From positions 62,001 through 126,000 of the forward strand of contig JAFGBR010000020.1 of the NCBI GenBank assembly GCA_016933045.1: 64,000 nucleotides of DNA, read 5' to 3'. Under the pieces are notes generated by a model. The model was not told the DNA's origin. It ran no database searches and saw only the letters and a program-made list of their open reading frames with translations. Of the stretch, positions 10,020 to 19,951 are shown piece after piece. Both the position numbers and the translations under genes were made by a program. Position 1 is the stretch's first letter. Each line of letters begins with the position of its first letter. This DNA is from Marinilabiliaceae bacterium (GTDB lineage Bacteria > Bacteroidota > Bacteroidia > Bacteroidales > Marinilabiliaceae).

Positions 10020-12365
10020 TTAGAGAACTTCTTTAATAAAATGGACGCAACCATCGTCAAATACAAACGGGAAATAGTGATAATCCCCAATGGCATCGAT
10101 CCAGTTTCCAACGGGATTTCCTTCGGTATCAATAACCTGAATGCTTATTTTGTTATTGGCATCGGTAACACTAATTTTAGTAGTTTTTGTTTCAACTTTT
10201 CCATCTCCCAGTGCTACATCAAACGATTGGAGTGTTGGAAGTCCGCCGGGAGTTGTTTCCTGCCATCCAATATAAGGGAAGTTAGAAATAACAGCTGTGC
10301 TTAGTGGTATAAAATATTGCAGCATGTAATATTTTAATGTATCTATGTTTGAAACTATACAATTGGTAAAAAAGTCAGCATCGTTAATGTTTGAGCTTGA
10401 TGTTGATATGCCCGGTATTTTACCATTTAAGATACCATTTTTTACAGCAGAGGTTGTTGGTACAAACATAAGGCTGCTCTCAATTACTGCAAGAATTGAT
10501 TGTGATGCTAAATCGACCATTTCGGCAGATTCAAGAAGTTTTGTGAAGCCATAGAAAAGTGTTGAACTATCGCTTCTGTTGTTTAGGATCATAGGTATAA
10601 ACGAATTATATATCGCATTGCTTTGATCTCCTTCAAATATATAAGGATTTGTTGGATTGCTGTACGAATAACACTTTCCGTTTGTCCAGCCATCGCGAAA
10701 TGTTAATTCTGATATTTCGCTGTAAATATCGTCTTCCTGAATGCCAGGTATATAAAGCAATTCGTTGTGTTTTATGCAATTGGTTATTTTGCCGTCCTTC
10801 ATGTACCAGTATAAATTCATCGATGGAGATAATGTGCGTAGTACGTGTGTCCCAGACGAAGGTAGTGAACTGGCGGAGCCTGGTGATCCATCGATGCTCA
10901 TCACATGTGCATAAACATAGTTTTGTTGTGTTCCGCTCGAAAGTCTTGAAGCACCTTTGTATAATATTTCATTTTGTTTGATTATTCCATATTGGTTCAT
11001 TAAGCTATCGGAAGGGTATAACATAATAAACCTGGTTTCGTCGGAAGCTAGAGTTAGAACCAGATCCGAAACATTAAGCATATCGAGGAAATAACTGTAT
11101 TTTTTGTACTGGAATGCTGGTCCGGTAACCGAGCCAAACATTGCAGGCGGTGTTAATTCTTCGCATTGATATAAAGCCCCGTTAACACATATTTTGCGGT
11201 TAGATTCTTTAACAGCATCAACATTGAAATTTATAATAGTACCGAAACTGTTTTCTATTAAACCTTTTTTAATCTCTTCAGGAAAGACAATAGATGAAGC
11301 ATAAACCGAATTGAATAATAAGTATGCAATAGAAGTTTCGCTTACCTCGGCCAGTGAGTCATATCCGCCAATTTTCCAGTAATCGTTAAAAAAAGAGCGT
11401 AATGCTGAGTTGTTAGGGGCAAATACACTATACGATGTTTTACTCAGTGTTCCTATTAACCGATAATCGGTAACAGGCCATTCGCATGCAATATTTGCTA
11501 ATGTGTGGTAGTGCTGGTACAAGTCGGTACCATTGCCATATTCACGGGTTAGGTTCTCATCGAGTTGATAGTATTCATAAGCATTATATAGCTCTAAAAA
11601 ATCTGAGTAGTCATTGTTTGATTTTAACTCTTTATATATGGTTTCTAAAGGACGTAAAACCTTGTCTATCATATAAACGTAGCCATTGTCGGCAATAACG
11701 GCATATTCATCTACAGCAGCATTTGCAACATTAAAACCATCTGCATCTTTCCACGATGTGTTTGGGAAAAAGTATTCGTAATTATATTTTGCATCAATTT
11801 GTTTAGTTTGAAACATTCTGTGAGAAAAAACAGGGAGGAATCGTTCCAGGTGATACACACTAACGTCTATGCCCGAAGTATCTTTTTCGATAGTAATAGA
11901 GTCGGAGCTTTTTGTGCGGAATTTGTAATACAAACCTGCATCTATATTTTTTTCTTCATCTGTTGCCCCATCGCCTTCATAAGGACGGTAGTTGGTTAGT
12001 TTTTGCTTATCGAAGGAGTAATATAGTACATGAAACCCAATTATCTTAGAAATTTCAGAAATGGGTAATTCTTCAATTTTTTTACCTCCGTAATTCTCAT
12101 TCAAATAGGCAGTAAAAGCTGAATCTGTTGGAGCCATTACGGTAAGAATACTTTTCCCGTTTACCATTGTTTTCATATTGGCAATATCAATGCCTTTTAG
12201 GAAAACAGAATAGTTTCCACGCTGTTCGAGCACTTCATAAATACTGCCTTTTAACCAATCAGGGGTTTTGTAATATTCATCCATTTTATCTTCGCAGGAT
12301 GTTAACAAGCCGCTTAGTAAAGTGATAAATAAAATTGTCCAAAATGGACGATATGTGCTTTTCAT
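10020..12365 (-). CDS. Large FAS1-repeat lipoprotein, first gene of the SusCD operon
   Basis: The product is 781 residues from the ATG on 12365 (MKSTYRPFWTILFITLLSGLLTSC), giving a good lipobox; an ATG four codons upstream (12377) would also work. FAS1 hallmarks are visible several times: ILTVMAPTDSAFTAYLNE with IIGFHVLYYSFD, SYSVFAPNNSALRSFFND, and SLMFVPTTSAVKNGIL with YYMLQYFIPLS. That suggests about four FAS1 units in tandem. The tail PFVFDDGCVHFIKEVL matches the end of a FAS1 fold rather than a sorting domain. It precedes susC by 36 bp and faces a long A+T-rich upstream gap, so the operon promoter should lie between 12366 and 12677. Probably a surface adhesin or ligand-binding lipoprotein; function inferred from family and position only. 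Confidence 0.82.
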   Translation of the reverse strand: MKSTYRPFWTILFITLLSGLLTSCEDKMDEYYKTPDWLKGSIYEVLEQRGNYSVFLKGIDIANMKTMVNGKSILTVMAPTDSAFTAYLNENYGGKKIEELPISEISKIIGFHVLYYSFDKQKLTNYRPYEGDGATDEEKNIDAGLYYKFRTKSSDSITIEKDTSGIDVSVYHLERFLPVFSHRMFQTKQIDAKYNYEYFFPNTSWKDADGFNVANAAVDEYAVIADNGYVYMIDKVLRPLETIYKELKSNNDYSDFLELYNAYEYYQLDENLTREYGNGTDLYQHYHTLANIACEWPVTDYRLIGTLSKTSYSVFAPNNSALRSFFNDYWKIGGYDSLAEVSETSIAYLLFNSVYASSIVFPEEIKKGLIENSFGTIINFNVDAVKESNRKICVNGALYQCEELTPPAMFGSVTGPAFQYKKYSYFLDMLNVSDLVLTLASDETRFIMLYPSDSLMNQYGIIKQNEILYKGASRLSSGTQQNYVYAHVMSIDGSPGSASSLPSSGTHVLRTLSPSMNLYWYMKDGKITNCIKHNELLYIPGIQEDDIYSEISELTFRDGWTNGKCYSYSNPTNPYIFEGDQSNAIYNSFIPMILNNRSDSSTLFYGFTKLLESAEMVDLASQSILAVIESSLMFVPTTSAVKNGILNGKIPGISTSSSNINDADFFTNCIVSNIDTLKYYMLQYFIPLSTAVISNFPYIGWQETTPGGLPTLQSFDVALGDGKVETKTTKISVTDANNKISIQVIDTEGNPVGNWIDAIGDYHYFPFVFDDGCVHFIKEVL

Positions 12366-12994
12366 AAGATGATCCATTAATAATACTGATACTTATACAA
12401 TTATTGTTAACATTATTAAAGACTTTTTTATTTCCATATTTTTATGAAAACAATGGGATTATATTTTTTATTAATTTACATTTTTTATGTAATTTTTTTT
12501 AAATATTGTGAAGTAAAAGTATATAATATCGATTTTCTAAGCTGGTAAAAATTGGTTAAATTTTGGTAAATATCGGTTGTATATTGTTTCAATTTGTAGG
12601 ATTTATTGATATTTTGGTGTGGTTTATAATCGCAATAGAACCGTTTGTTAATAATTAAATTGAAAAAAGAGTTTATTAAAAAAGCTACCTGTTTTTTTCA
12701 AAACAGGTAGCTTTTTTATACAGATTATAAGAAACTGTTTAAATTTAATTTTTCATATGACTATGAAAATAAGAAAATTTTTGGATTTCAGACACATAAT
12801 CAAGGTATATAAGGATTTAAGAGCGCTTAATGTCTCATTAGTTTTTTCTGTCTGTCTAGTATTTATTTCTTTCTGTTTTTGTCTTAATGTTAAATAGTTA
12901 AATAAATTTTAACAGTTACTAAGTCTTTCTTCATCTCATCATCTGTCAAAAAGTTTATCTTTTTTCTTATCAAAACGACATTGGATTATAAATA
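12366..12994. other. Intergenic region upstream of the SusCD/FAS1 operon
   Basis: About 630 bp of very A+T-rich DNA between the chemotaxis gene and the FAS1 operon, both on the minus strand. It holds one strong hairpin terminator (12678-12717). The promoter of the operon should lie between that hairpin and 12365, but I could not find a convincing Bacteroidota -33/-7 pair. A 46-codon plus-strand reading frame (12757-12897) is the only other structure seen. Confidence 0.6.
12678..12717 (-). terminator. Rho-independent terminator (bidirectional form)
   Basis: A stem with the core GCTACCTGTTTT paired to AAAACAGGTAGC, flanked by A6 on the left and T6 on the right, with a short T-rich loop. Read on either strand it ends in a U-tract. 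It lies about 280 bp downstream of the stop of the minus-strand chemotaxis gene and before the FAS1 operon, so it insulates the two. Confidence 0.85.
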
Positions 12995-14752
12995 CTAATT
13001 ATCAATTTCAATAGTTTTTGTTTTACAGGAGAAATTTTTTGAATAAGAATTATATTGAGCTGATTGTTGACTGGTGAAGTCATCTTTAATTGATTTTCGT
13101 TCGTTCAAATCGAGTTTAAAATATTGAATAACATCATTTAGTTGATCAGCCTGACTGGCTAATTCTTCAGAACTGCTTGCCAGTTCCTCGGAGTTAGCAG
13201 TATTTTCTTGTGCTACATTAGCCAATTGTTGAATGGCGTATTTAATTTGTTCAACCCCCGATTGCTGCTCGGTTCCTGAAATATTTATTTCCTGTACAAG
13301 TTCGGCAGTTCGTTTAACATCGGGTATTATACTTTCGAGAACATTACTTGCATTTTGCGTTATATTTAGGCTTGAGTGAGTAACCTCGTTAATTTTACGA
13401 GCAGACTCCTGACTTATTTCAGCTAGTTTACGAACTTCGGATGATACAACGGCAAAGCCTTTCCCGTGTTCGCCGGCACGAGCTGCTTCAATTGCCGCAT
13501 TAATAGCTAGCAGATCTGTTTTTTCGGCTATATCGCCAATTATTGATATTTTGGTTGTAATATTTCTCATGGCCTGTACTGTTGTTTCAAATGCTTTTTT
13601 CCCATTTTCGATATCAACGGATGCTTTAAGAGAAATGTTTTCGGTAACTTTTGCATTGTCGGTATTTTTGGCAATACTTGCAGCCATTTGTTCAATTGAT
13701 GCAGATATCTCTTCGGTTGTTGCAGCTTGTTGGTTTGCTCCTTTTGATATTTGAGCTGATGACATGCTAACAATGCTTCCTCCGGTTGATACATTTTGAG
13801 CAATTTGTTTTATGTTACCAACAACCTCTCTTAGTTTGTCGCGCATAAGAACTAAAGCTTCATCTAAACTTCCTTTAATTATATTGTTATCGTTATGTAT
13901 CGATTTTATCAGGTCGCCTTCGGCAATTTGGTGAGCTGTTTGAATACCTTTTCTTAAAGAAACAAGCATTAATTGAAGAGCATTGGCCAGTTGTCCTATT
14001 TCATCTTTTTGAGTAATGTTAATATTGTTATTTAAATCACCTTTTGTAATTTCGTTTACATGTTTTACAAGTAATAGAATAGGACTGTTTATGCTTTTTA
14101 TTAACATCATTCCAATGAAAATGAAAAGTAGAAAAATTGATGCAGTAACACTCATAGAACTGTTAAAAATTTGTTTGCTGATAACGAAACTGTTTTGATG
14201 GGCAATAGCAGCAGATTTAAGGCTTATTTCGGTAAATTTATCCAGAGAGCCTCTCATTAATTCAAATTGTTTTGAATATGTTGAGAAATATAATTGATTT
14301 GCTGTATAGTAATTTTTTGATTTTATTAGTTTAATAATATCTTGTGTAGTAAAGCCAAGAGCTTCATAGTTTTTGTGAAATATTTTATTTATATTATTAT
14401 ATTTATATTCTTTTGGTGCGCTCGATAATGATTCGAATTTTCCGTAGCGAATATTTACTTGATTATAATTATCGTTTATCTCTTTAATGTATTTAGCAAT
14501 ATCGTCATTAGAAAACTGGTTATTTGCTTGTAAAATATTGCTTATTGCCAGGCTTGATTGGTATGCATCGCGATCTGCCTCAATTAAATACTCCATGCTG
14601 AGTAAGTGTATGTTGTAAATATTATCGACTTCGTTTGTAATCTTTTTTGATTGGAATGAAACGTACATAAGTGAACTTGCGGTAATTGTAATGATTAGTG
14701 AAAAGAAAATAATCATTCTAATCCCAATTTTTATGTTATTAAGTGTTTTCAT
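12995..14752 (-). CDS. Methyl-accepting chemotaxis protein (membrane-bound)
   Basis: The 585-residue receptor is started at the ATG on 14752 ([15 protein letters not shown]), which puts the first membrane helix at about residues 11-32. The periplasmic part (about 33-200) is helical and fits a four-helix-bundle sensor. A second membrane helix (about 203-225, [16 protein letters not shown]) leads into a HAMP domain ([20 protein letters not shown]). The cytoplasmic coiled coil carries the conserved hairpin tip [21 protein letters not shown] followed by [14 protein letters not shown], where CheA/CheW bind. No C-terminal CheR-docking pentapeptide is seen; the tail is polar. No che genes are nearby, so it is an orphan receptor, possibly for gliding or taxis. 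Ligand unknown. Confidence 0.93.
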   Translation of the reverse strand: MKTLNNIKIGIRMIIFFSLIITITASSLMYVSFQSKKITNEVDNIYNIHLLSMEYLIEADRDAYQSSLAISNILQANNQFSNDDIAKYIKEINDNYNQVNIRYGKFESLSSAPKEYKYNNINKIFHKNYEALGFTTQDIIKLIKSKNYYTANQLYFSTYSKQFELMRGSLDKFTEISLKSAAIAHQNSFVISKQIFNSSMSVTASIFLLFIFIGMMLIKSINSPILLLVKHVNEITKGDLNNNINITQKDEIGQLANALQLMLVSLRKGIQTAHQIAEGDLIKSIHNDNNIIKGSLDEALVLMRDKLREVVGNIKQIAQNVSTGGSIVSMSSAQISKGANQQAATTEEISASIEQMAASIAKNTDNAKVTENISLKASVDIENGKKAFETTVQAMRNITTKISIIGDIAEKTDLLAINAAIEAARAGEHGKGFAVVSSEVRKLAEISQESARKINEVTHSSLNITQNASNVLESIIPDVKRTAELVQEINISGTEQQSGVEQIKYAIQQLANVAQENTANSEELASSSEELASQADQLNDVIQYFKLDLNERKSIKDDFTSQQSAQYNSYSKNFSCKTKTIEIDN

Positions 14753-15108
14753 GATTATGAGTGTTGATATATGATTAATACATTGCATATTAAAGTTATT
14801 GATAATTCAGGCAATAAATACCCACAAAAAAGAGTGGCTTAATAGTGTTATTGTATTGTTTTTTGGCAGATATTTTTATTGGTGTTTATAGACTTTTGGG
14901 GGAGTTAATATGATGTTTTTTTAATTAAAAATAGTAAGTGTTGTTTCGGAACTGATTTATTAAAGAGAAATATGAAATGCGAAATGTTAATATACTTTAG
15001 TTATTGACTCATACTTAGTATTGGTAAATAATGTAATATAAATAAAGACAATTTTAAGATTATTTGTTTTATTTGCATTTCAATCCAAAACATAAAAACA
15101 AGTTGGTA
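14753..15108. other. Intergenic region, likely promoter region of the pigment cluster
   Basis: About 355 bp of A+T-rich DNA between the divergent chemotaxis gene and the first pigment gene. A TTGACT (around 15004) followed after 17 bases by AATAAT (15027-15032) looks like a sigma-70-type promoter, but Bacteroidota promoters differ from that model, so this is only a candidate. No operator repeat or riboswitch fold was recognised. Confidence 0.35.
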
Positions 15109-16650
15109 ATGGTTAATTTGAACTGTGATAAAATATTGACATTAGATGATGTTAAGAAAATATTATTTGGAGGAGAAAAAATAAGGATTGATGAGGCAAA
15201 CCGAAAGATTGTTAGTGATAGTTATGAATTTTTAAAGAAATTTGCCAAGAATAAAGTAATATATGGAATAAATACGGGGCTAGGACCAATGGCTCAATAT
15301 CGAATTGAAGATGAAAAATTGGCCGATCTTCAGTATAATTTAATTCGAAGTCATTCAGCCGGAGCGGGGGAAAAGATTTCTGATATATATGTCAAGTCTG
15401 CTATGTTAGTCCGTTTGCGTTCTATTATGCAAGGGTATTCCGGAGTTCATCCTTCGTGTGTTGATTTGTTGGGAAAACTAATTAATGCGAATATTTATCC
15501 ATTTATACCCGAACATGGAGGCGTTGGAGCAAGTGGCGATTTAGTGCAGTTGGCACATTTGGCATTGGTGTTAATTGGCGAAGGAAAAGTTACATATAAT
15601 GGCGAATTGAGAGCTACAAAAGATGTTTTCAGTGAAATAGGCATTGAACCTATTGAGGTGAAAATACGTGAGGGATTATCGCTTATTAACGGTACTTCTG
15701 TAATGACAGGGATTGGATTGGTAAATGTTATCAAAGCTGAACAGTTGATAAATTGGAGTTTAATAGCTTCGGTTATGTTGAATGAGGTAGTGAGTTCATT
15801 TGATGATCATTTTTCGGTAGTTTTGAATTCGGTAAAAAAACATAAGGGTCAATCTGCAATTGCATCAGCTATGCGTAATTTATTGCGCGATAGTAAAATG
15901 ATTTCACGACGGGAGGAGCATTTCTTTTCAGGAAATATTGAATCAAGAATTTTTAAGCGTAAAGTTCAGGAATATTATTCACTTCGATGTGTGCCTCAAA
16001 TATTAGGGCCAGTTTTGGAAACATTAGAAATGGCAAAACAGGTTATTGTTGATGAAGCAAATTCGGTAAGCGATAATCCTATTATTGATGTTGTAAACCA
16101 GAATGTTTACCATGGGGGAAATTTTCATGGTGATTATGTGTCGTTAGAGATGGATAAATTACGATTGGCTGTAACGCGGGTTTCAATGCTGGCAGAACGA
16201 CAAATTGCTTTTATGCTTAACAGTAAAATAAATGAAGTTCTTCCGCCTTTTATTAATTTAGGTACTTTAGGTTTAAATTTAGGAATGCAGGGAATTCAGT
16301 TTACGGCTACATCAACCACAGCTGAAAACCAAACATTGTCTAATTCAATGTATGTACACAGTATATCAACTAATAACGATAACCAGGATATTGTTAGTAT
16401 GGGAACTAACGCATCTTTGTTAACTCAACGAGTTATTAGTAACGCATTTCAGGTTCAGGCAATTGAAATGATTGCAATATTACAAGCAGTTGATTATTTG
16501 AATATTCAGAATCAGTTATCATCATATACAAAACATATTTATAATGAATTAAGAGTAATAGTGCCAAAATTTATTGAAGACACTCCAAAATATGAAGAGA
16601 TACAAAAAATGACAGAGCATTTGTTTTCACGAAACATTAAATTGATTTAA
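15109..16650 (+). CDS. Aromatic amino acid ammonia-lyase (HAL/TAL family), likely tyrosine ammonia-lyase
   Basis: The product is 513 residues from the ATG at 15109 (MVNLNCDKIL); an upstream in-frame ATG at 15064 adds 15 unconserved residues. The family marker GGVGASGDLVQLAHLAL contains Ala141-Ser142-Gly143, which cyclise to the MIO electrophile. Other family blocks are VIYGINTGLGPMA, DNPIID and the C-terminal TENQTLSNSMYVHSIST region. The enzyme releases ammonia from an aromatic amino acid. In aryl-polyene/flexirubin clusters of Bacteroidota this gene makes 4-coumarate from tyrosine. The selectivity region reads NLIRSHSAGAG: the Ser-His pair resembles histidine ammonia-lyase more than the His-Leu of Rhodobacter TAL, so substrate should be tested. 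First gene of the cluster, 102 bp before the ketoreductase. Confidence 0.9.
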   Translation: MVNLNCDKILTLDDVKKILFGGEKIRIDEANRKIVSDSYEFLKKFAKNKVIYGINTGLGPMAQYRIEDEKLADLQYNLIRSHSAGAGEKISDIYVKSAMLVRLRSIMQGYSGVHPSCVDLLGKLINANIYPFIPEHGGVGASGDLVQLAHLALVLIGEGKVTYNGELRATKDVFSEIGIEPIEVKIREGLSLINGTSVMTGIGLVNVIKAEQLINWSLIASVMLNEVVSSFDDHFSVVLNSVKKHKGQSAIASAMRNLLRDSKMISRREEHFFSGNIESRIFKRKVQEYYSLRCVPQILGPVLETLEMAKQVIVDEANSVSDNPIIDVVNQNVYHGGNFHGDYVSLEMDKLRLAVTRVSMLAERQIAFMLNSKINEVLPPFINLGTLGLNLGMQGIQFTATSTTAENQTLSNSMYVHSISTNNDNQDIVSMGTNASLLTQRVISNAFQVQAIEMIAILQAVDYLNIQNQLSSYTKHIYNELRVIVPKFIEDTPKYEEIQKMTEHLFSRNIKLI

Positions 16651-16752
16651 ATGAAACCAAGGATAACTAAATAATTGTTCAGAAACGTACTGAAACTTAT
16701 TATTTAAGTTATACTTAGTTACATCTGACCTTAATTAAAAAATTATTTACGA

Positions 16753-17478
16753 ATGAAATATGCATTAGTAACCGGAGGCTCTCGTGGAATAGGAAAGGCA
16801 ATTGTTAAAAAATTGGCAAAGCAGGGCTTTTATGTTCTTATTAACTTTCAATCTAACCAAAATGAAGCTAATAAGGTTTTGGGCGAAGTAATAGAAAATG
16901 GAGGTAAGGCTGAACTTTTGCAGTTTAATGTGTCAGATTCAGAACAAGTGATAAGCGTGCTGGGTGAGTGGATGAAAAATAACAACAGGACAATTGATGT
17001 GTTGGTTAATAATGCCGGCATTACTCGTGATAATTTGATGGTATTTATGACTAATGAAGAATGGAATGAAGTGGTGTCAGTGAACCAAAACAGTTTTTTT
17101 TATGTTACAAAACAAGTTTTGGAAGGAATGATAATTAATAAATATGGACGAATAATAAATATTGTGTCGTTATCGGGACAGAAAGGACACCCCGGTCAAG
17201 TTAATTATTCGGCGGCAAAAGGAGCTGTTATTGCAGCAACAAAGTCGTTAGCAATGGAAGTTGGCAAGAAAAAAGTAACCGTTAATTGTGTAGCTCCGGG
17301 GTTTATTAATACCGAGATGACAGAACATATTAGTGAAAAGGATTGGAAAAGTTATATTCCATTAAATAGGTTTGGAACAGCAGAAGAAGTTGCTAATGTT
17401 GTAGGATTTTTAGCTTCCGATGAATCATCTTATATTACAGGTGAAACAATTGCAGTTAATGGCGGAATGTACAGTTAA
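16753..17478 (+). CDS. 3-oxoacyl-ACP reductase (FabG-type SDR), aryl-polyene ketoreductase
   Basis: A 241-residue short-chain dehydrogenase with the NAD(P)H motif TGGSRGIG (residues 7-14), the NNAG block, and a complete catalytic set Ser139, Tyr152, Lys156 (VSLSGQKG...NYSAAKG). The C-terminal INTEMTEHISEKDWKSYIPL and GETIAVNGGMYS match FabG proteins. It reduces the beta-keto group of an ACP-bound chain. Its place between the ammonia-lyase and a ketosynthase, and the two dehydratases in the cluster, make it the ketoreductase of the polyene synthase rather than of housekeeping fatty acid synthesis. It is followed after 10 bp by the ketosynthase. Confidence 0.92.
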   Translation: MKYALVTGGSRGIGKAIVKKLAKQGFYVLINFQSNQNEANKVLGEVIENGGKAELLQFNVSDSEQVISVLGEWMKNNNRTIDVLVNNAGITRDNLMVFMTNEEWNEVVSVNQNSFFYVTKQVLEGMIINKYGRIINIVSLSGQKGHPGQVNYSAAKGAVIAATKSLAMEVGKKKVTVNCVAPGFINTEMTEHISEKDWKSYIPLNRFGTAEEVANVVGFLASDESSYITGETIAVNGGMYS

Positions 17479-17488
17479 TAAAAAATGA

Positions 17489-18715
17489 ATGAATAGACGA
17501 GTTGTAATATCAGGTATGGGTATTTACTCCGTTTTGGGGAAAAATCTTGATGAGGTTACTGCATCACTTTATAGTGGCAAGTCGGGTATTGGTATTGATG
17601 AAAAACGTAAAGAAGTTGGATTTCGTTCTATGCTAACCGGTATTATTGAGCGACCTAACCTGAAAAATTTATTGTCGCGTCGCCAGCGTATAGGTTTGCC
17701 CGAGCAGGGAGAATATGCATATATGGCAACACTTGAGGCATTTGAAAATGCTAAAATAGATATGGATTTTCTCGAAAAGAATGAAGTTGGAATACTATAT
17801 GGTAATGATAGTTCTGCAATACCCGTAATTGAATCAATTGATAGGGTTAGAGAGACAAAAGATACTACTTTATTGGGTTCTGGTGCTATTTTTCAAAGCA
17901 TGAACTCAACAATATCGATGAATTTGTCGGTTATTTTTAAGCTAAAAGGAATTAATTTTACAATTAGTGGAGCCTGTGCCAGCAGTTCTCATGCAGTAGG
18001 ATTGGCATATTTTTTAATTAAACACGGTTATCAGAATATAATTTTGTGTGGAGGAGGACAGGAGGTAAATGCCGAATCAATGGGTAGTTTCGATGGATTG
18101 TCAGCATTCTCGGTGCGGCACGATAACCCTGAAGCCGCTTCGCGTCCTTTCGATAAAAACCGAGACGGATTAGTTCCCAGTGGCGGTGGAGCTTCTTTGG
18201 TTGTTGAATCTCTCGATTCTGCATTAGCCAGGGGTGCCAATATTATTGCCGAAATAAGGGGGTATGGTTTTTCGTCAAATGGCGATCATATATCAGTGCC
18301 TAATCAGGAAGGGCCAACAACATCGCTTGAACGATGCCTAAAAGATGCAGGTATGGCAGCCAGAGATATAGATTATATTAATGCCCACGCTACTTCAACA
18401 ATAGTTGGTGATGCAATGGAAGCAAAAGCATTACGTACAGTTTTTGCAGAAGCACGCATACCTATTAGTTCAACAAAATCAATGACAGGACATGAAATGT
18501 GGATGGGTGGAGCAAGCGAACTTATATATAGTTCTATAATGATGCAACAATCATTTATTGCTCCAAATATTAACTTTGAAACACCCGATGAAGATTCGCA
18601 ATATTTAAATATTATTAATAAAACCACAAATATGGAACTTAACACCATTTTATCGAATTCATTTGGTTTTGGTGGCACAAATTCAACAATAATATTATCT
18701 AAGTACATTAAATAA
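17489..18715 (+). CDS. Beta-ketoacyl-ACP synthase (KAS I/II type), intact triad
   Basis: The 408-residue ketosynthase has the nucleophile Cys163 (SGACASSSHAVG) and two histidines, His300 (NAHATST) and His335 (SMTGHEMWMGG), so Cys-His-His is complete. The GFGGTNS block near the C-terminus is also standard. It condenses an acyl primer with malonyl-ACP. The cluster has three ketosynthases with complete triads; this one is next to the first ACP gene (6 bp downstream) and to FabG, so it may form the first elongation set. Which ketosynthase elongates and which initiates cannot be decided from sequence. Confidence 0.92.
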   Translation: MNRRVVISGMGIYSVLGKNLDEVTASLYSGKSGIGIDEKRKEVGFRSMLTGIIERPNLKNLLSRRQRIGLPEQGEYAYMATLEAFENAKIDMDFLEKNEVGILYGNDSSAIPVIESIDRVRETKDTTLLGSGAIFQSMNSTISMNLSVIFKLKGINFTISGACASSSHAVGLAYFLIKHGYQNIILCGGGQEVNAESMGSFDGLSAFSVRHDNPEAASRPFDKNRDGLVPSGGGASLVVESLDSALARGANIIAEIRGYGFSSNGDHISVPNQEGPTTSLERCLKDAGMAARDIDYINAHATSTIVGDAMEAKALRTVFAEARIPISSTKSMTGHEMWMGGASELIYSSIMMQQSFIAPNINFETPDEDSQYLNIINKTTNMELNTILSNSFGFGGTNSTIILSKYIK

Positions 18716-18721
18716 TAAACA

Positions 18722-18961
18722 ATGGACAGGAGTGAAATAAAAAAAATAGTCAATGATTTTTTAATTGAAGAGTTTGAAATTGATAAGGATACAATTAACG
18801 ATGAGGCTCATTTAATAAATGATTTGGGTTTGGAAAGCCTCGACTTCGTTGATATTGTTGTAATTATTGAAAAAGATTTTGGCTTTAAAGTAAAACGGGA
18901 AGAGATGATTAATGTGAGAGTGCTTAACGATTTATACGATTATATTGAAAAAAATCTGTAA
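18722..18961 (+). CDS. Acyl carrier protein (first of two)
   Basis: A 79-residue four-helix ACP with the phosphopantetheine site in LGLESLDFVD; Ser39 is the attachment residue. The rest (IINDEAHLINDL, IIEKDFGFKVKREEM) is acidic and matches the ACP fold and length. It should carry the aryl starter or the growing polyene. It starts 6 bp after the ketosynthase and its stop abuts the start of the acyltransferase with no gap, so the three genes are translationally linked. Two ACPs are usual in aryl-polyene clusters. Confidence 0.93.
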   Translation: MDRSEIKKIVNDFLIEEFEIDKDTINDEAHLINDLGLESLDFVDIVVIIEKDFGFKVKREEMINVRVLNDLYDYIEKNL

Positions 18962-19858
18962 ATGAGTAGTTGGTCCGGTAAGTCGAAGGGAACTCCACTT
19001 GGATATCAGATATTTATTTTTTTAATAAAAACAGATATTCGGTTAGCTTATTTCTTTCTTATTCCGGTAACGTTATTTTATTTCTTTTTTTCTTCAAAAA
19101 GAAATATATATTTTTTTTATCGACATAGGTTAATGTATAACTCAGTAAAGTCATGTTTTTTTATTTACAGAAATTACTTGTCGTTGGGGAAAACATTAAT
19201 CGATAAAATTGCAATTTTATCTGGTCAAAAAAACAAGTATGAGTTTGATTTTGAGGGAGAAGATTATTTGCATAAGTTGGCTCAAAATCAGAAAGGAGGG
19301 CTTCTTTTGGGAGCTCACATGGGAAATTGGGAAGTGGCTGGGGAACTATTAGAAAGGGTTGATTCAGTAATAAATATTTTAATGGTCGAAGCTGAGCATC
19401 AGAAGTTAAAAGATGTTTTAGCTAAAGCAATTAAGGGTAAAAAGGTCAATATTATTCCTATAAAGGCCGACATGTCTCATATCTTTAATTTGATAGAGGC
19501 TTTTAAAAGGAAGGAATTGGTTGCTATGCATGGCGACAGGTTTGTAGAAGGAAGCCAGTTTGTTGAGTTGAATTTTTTAAATGCGAAGGCAAGGTTCCCT
19601 GTTGGTCCAATGGTTTTAGCTGCACGATATGGTATTCCGGTGAGTTTTGTTTTTAGTTTAAAAAAAACTAATACAAAATATCATTTTTACGCAACACAAG
19701 GAAAAACTTATCCAAACATAAGGAAACCATCATTGCGAAATGATGCCATTAAAACAATGATGGCTGATTATGTAGAAGTTTTAGAAAAAATGGTGCGGGA
19801 ATATCCCAATCAGTGGTTTAATTATCATTCGTTTTGGGTAGATGAAACAATTAATTAG
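18962..19858 (+). CDS. Lysophospholipid-type acyltransferase (LpxL/HtrB-like)
   Basis: The 298-residue protein has an N-terminal membrane-anchoring stretch (around residues 25-50, IRLAYFFLIPVTLFYFFF) and the acyltransferase motif AHMGNWE with His119 and Glu124 (H-x4-E), as in lipid A late acyltransferases. MHGDRFVEG is the second conserved block. These enzymes move an acyl chain from ACP to a lipid. In the aryl-polyene setting the likely job is to place the aryl-polyenoyl chain on a membrane lipid or glycolipid anchor on the inner face of the inner membrane. It directly follows the ACP gene, a plausible donor. Confidence 0.85.
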   Translation: MSSWSGKSKGTPLGYQIFIFLIKTDIRLAYFFLIPVTLFYFFFSSKRNIYFFYRHRLMYNSVKSCFFIYRNYLSLGKTLIDKIAILSGQKNKYEFDFEGEDYLHKLAQNQKGGLLLGAHMGNWEVAGELLERVDSVINILMVEAEHQKLKDVLAKAIKGKKVNIIPIKADMSHIFNLIEAFKRKELVAMHGDRFVEGSQFVELNFLNAKARFPVGPMVLAARYGIPVSFVFSLKKTNTKYHFYATQGKTYPNIRKPSLRNDAIKTMMADYVEVLEKMVREYPNQWFNYHSFWVDETIN

Positions 19859-19951
19859 TAAACCATTTATTTTTAGTAGTATTGATTGCTATTGCTAATT
19901 ATGATGTTATCATTGAAAAAATAATCAAATACAGATGAAAACAGTAATTTT

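Noticed and set aside
10649-10981. 110-codon plus-strand frame in the large FAS1 gene
   Set aside because: Antisense to a long FAS1 frame with a lipoprotein signal; no own evidence.
12757-12897. 46-codon plus-strand frame with a hydrophobic C-terminal half
   Set aside because: No neighbour in the same direction, no conserved look; chance frame in A+T-rich DNA is as likely.
14753-15108. Riboswitch or attenuator in front of the pigment cluster
   Set aside because: No stable stem or known ligand-binding core was seen; only a doubtful promoter-like pair.
18373-18753. 126-codon minus-strand frame inside the ketosynthase gene
   Set aside because: The plus strand carries the catalytic histidines of the ketosynthase; the antisense frame has no motif.
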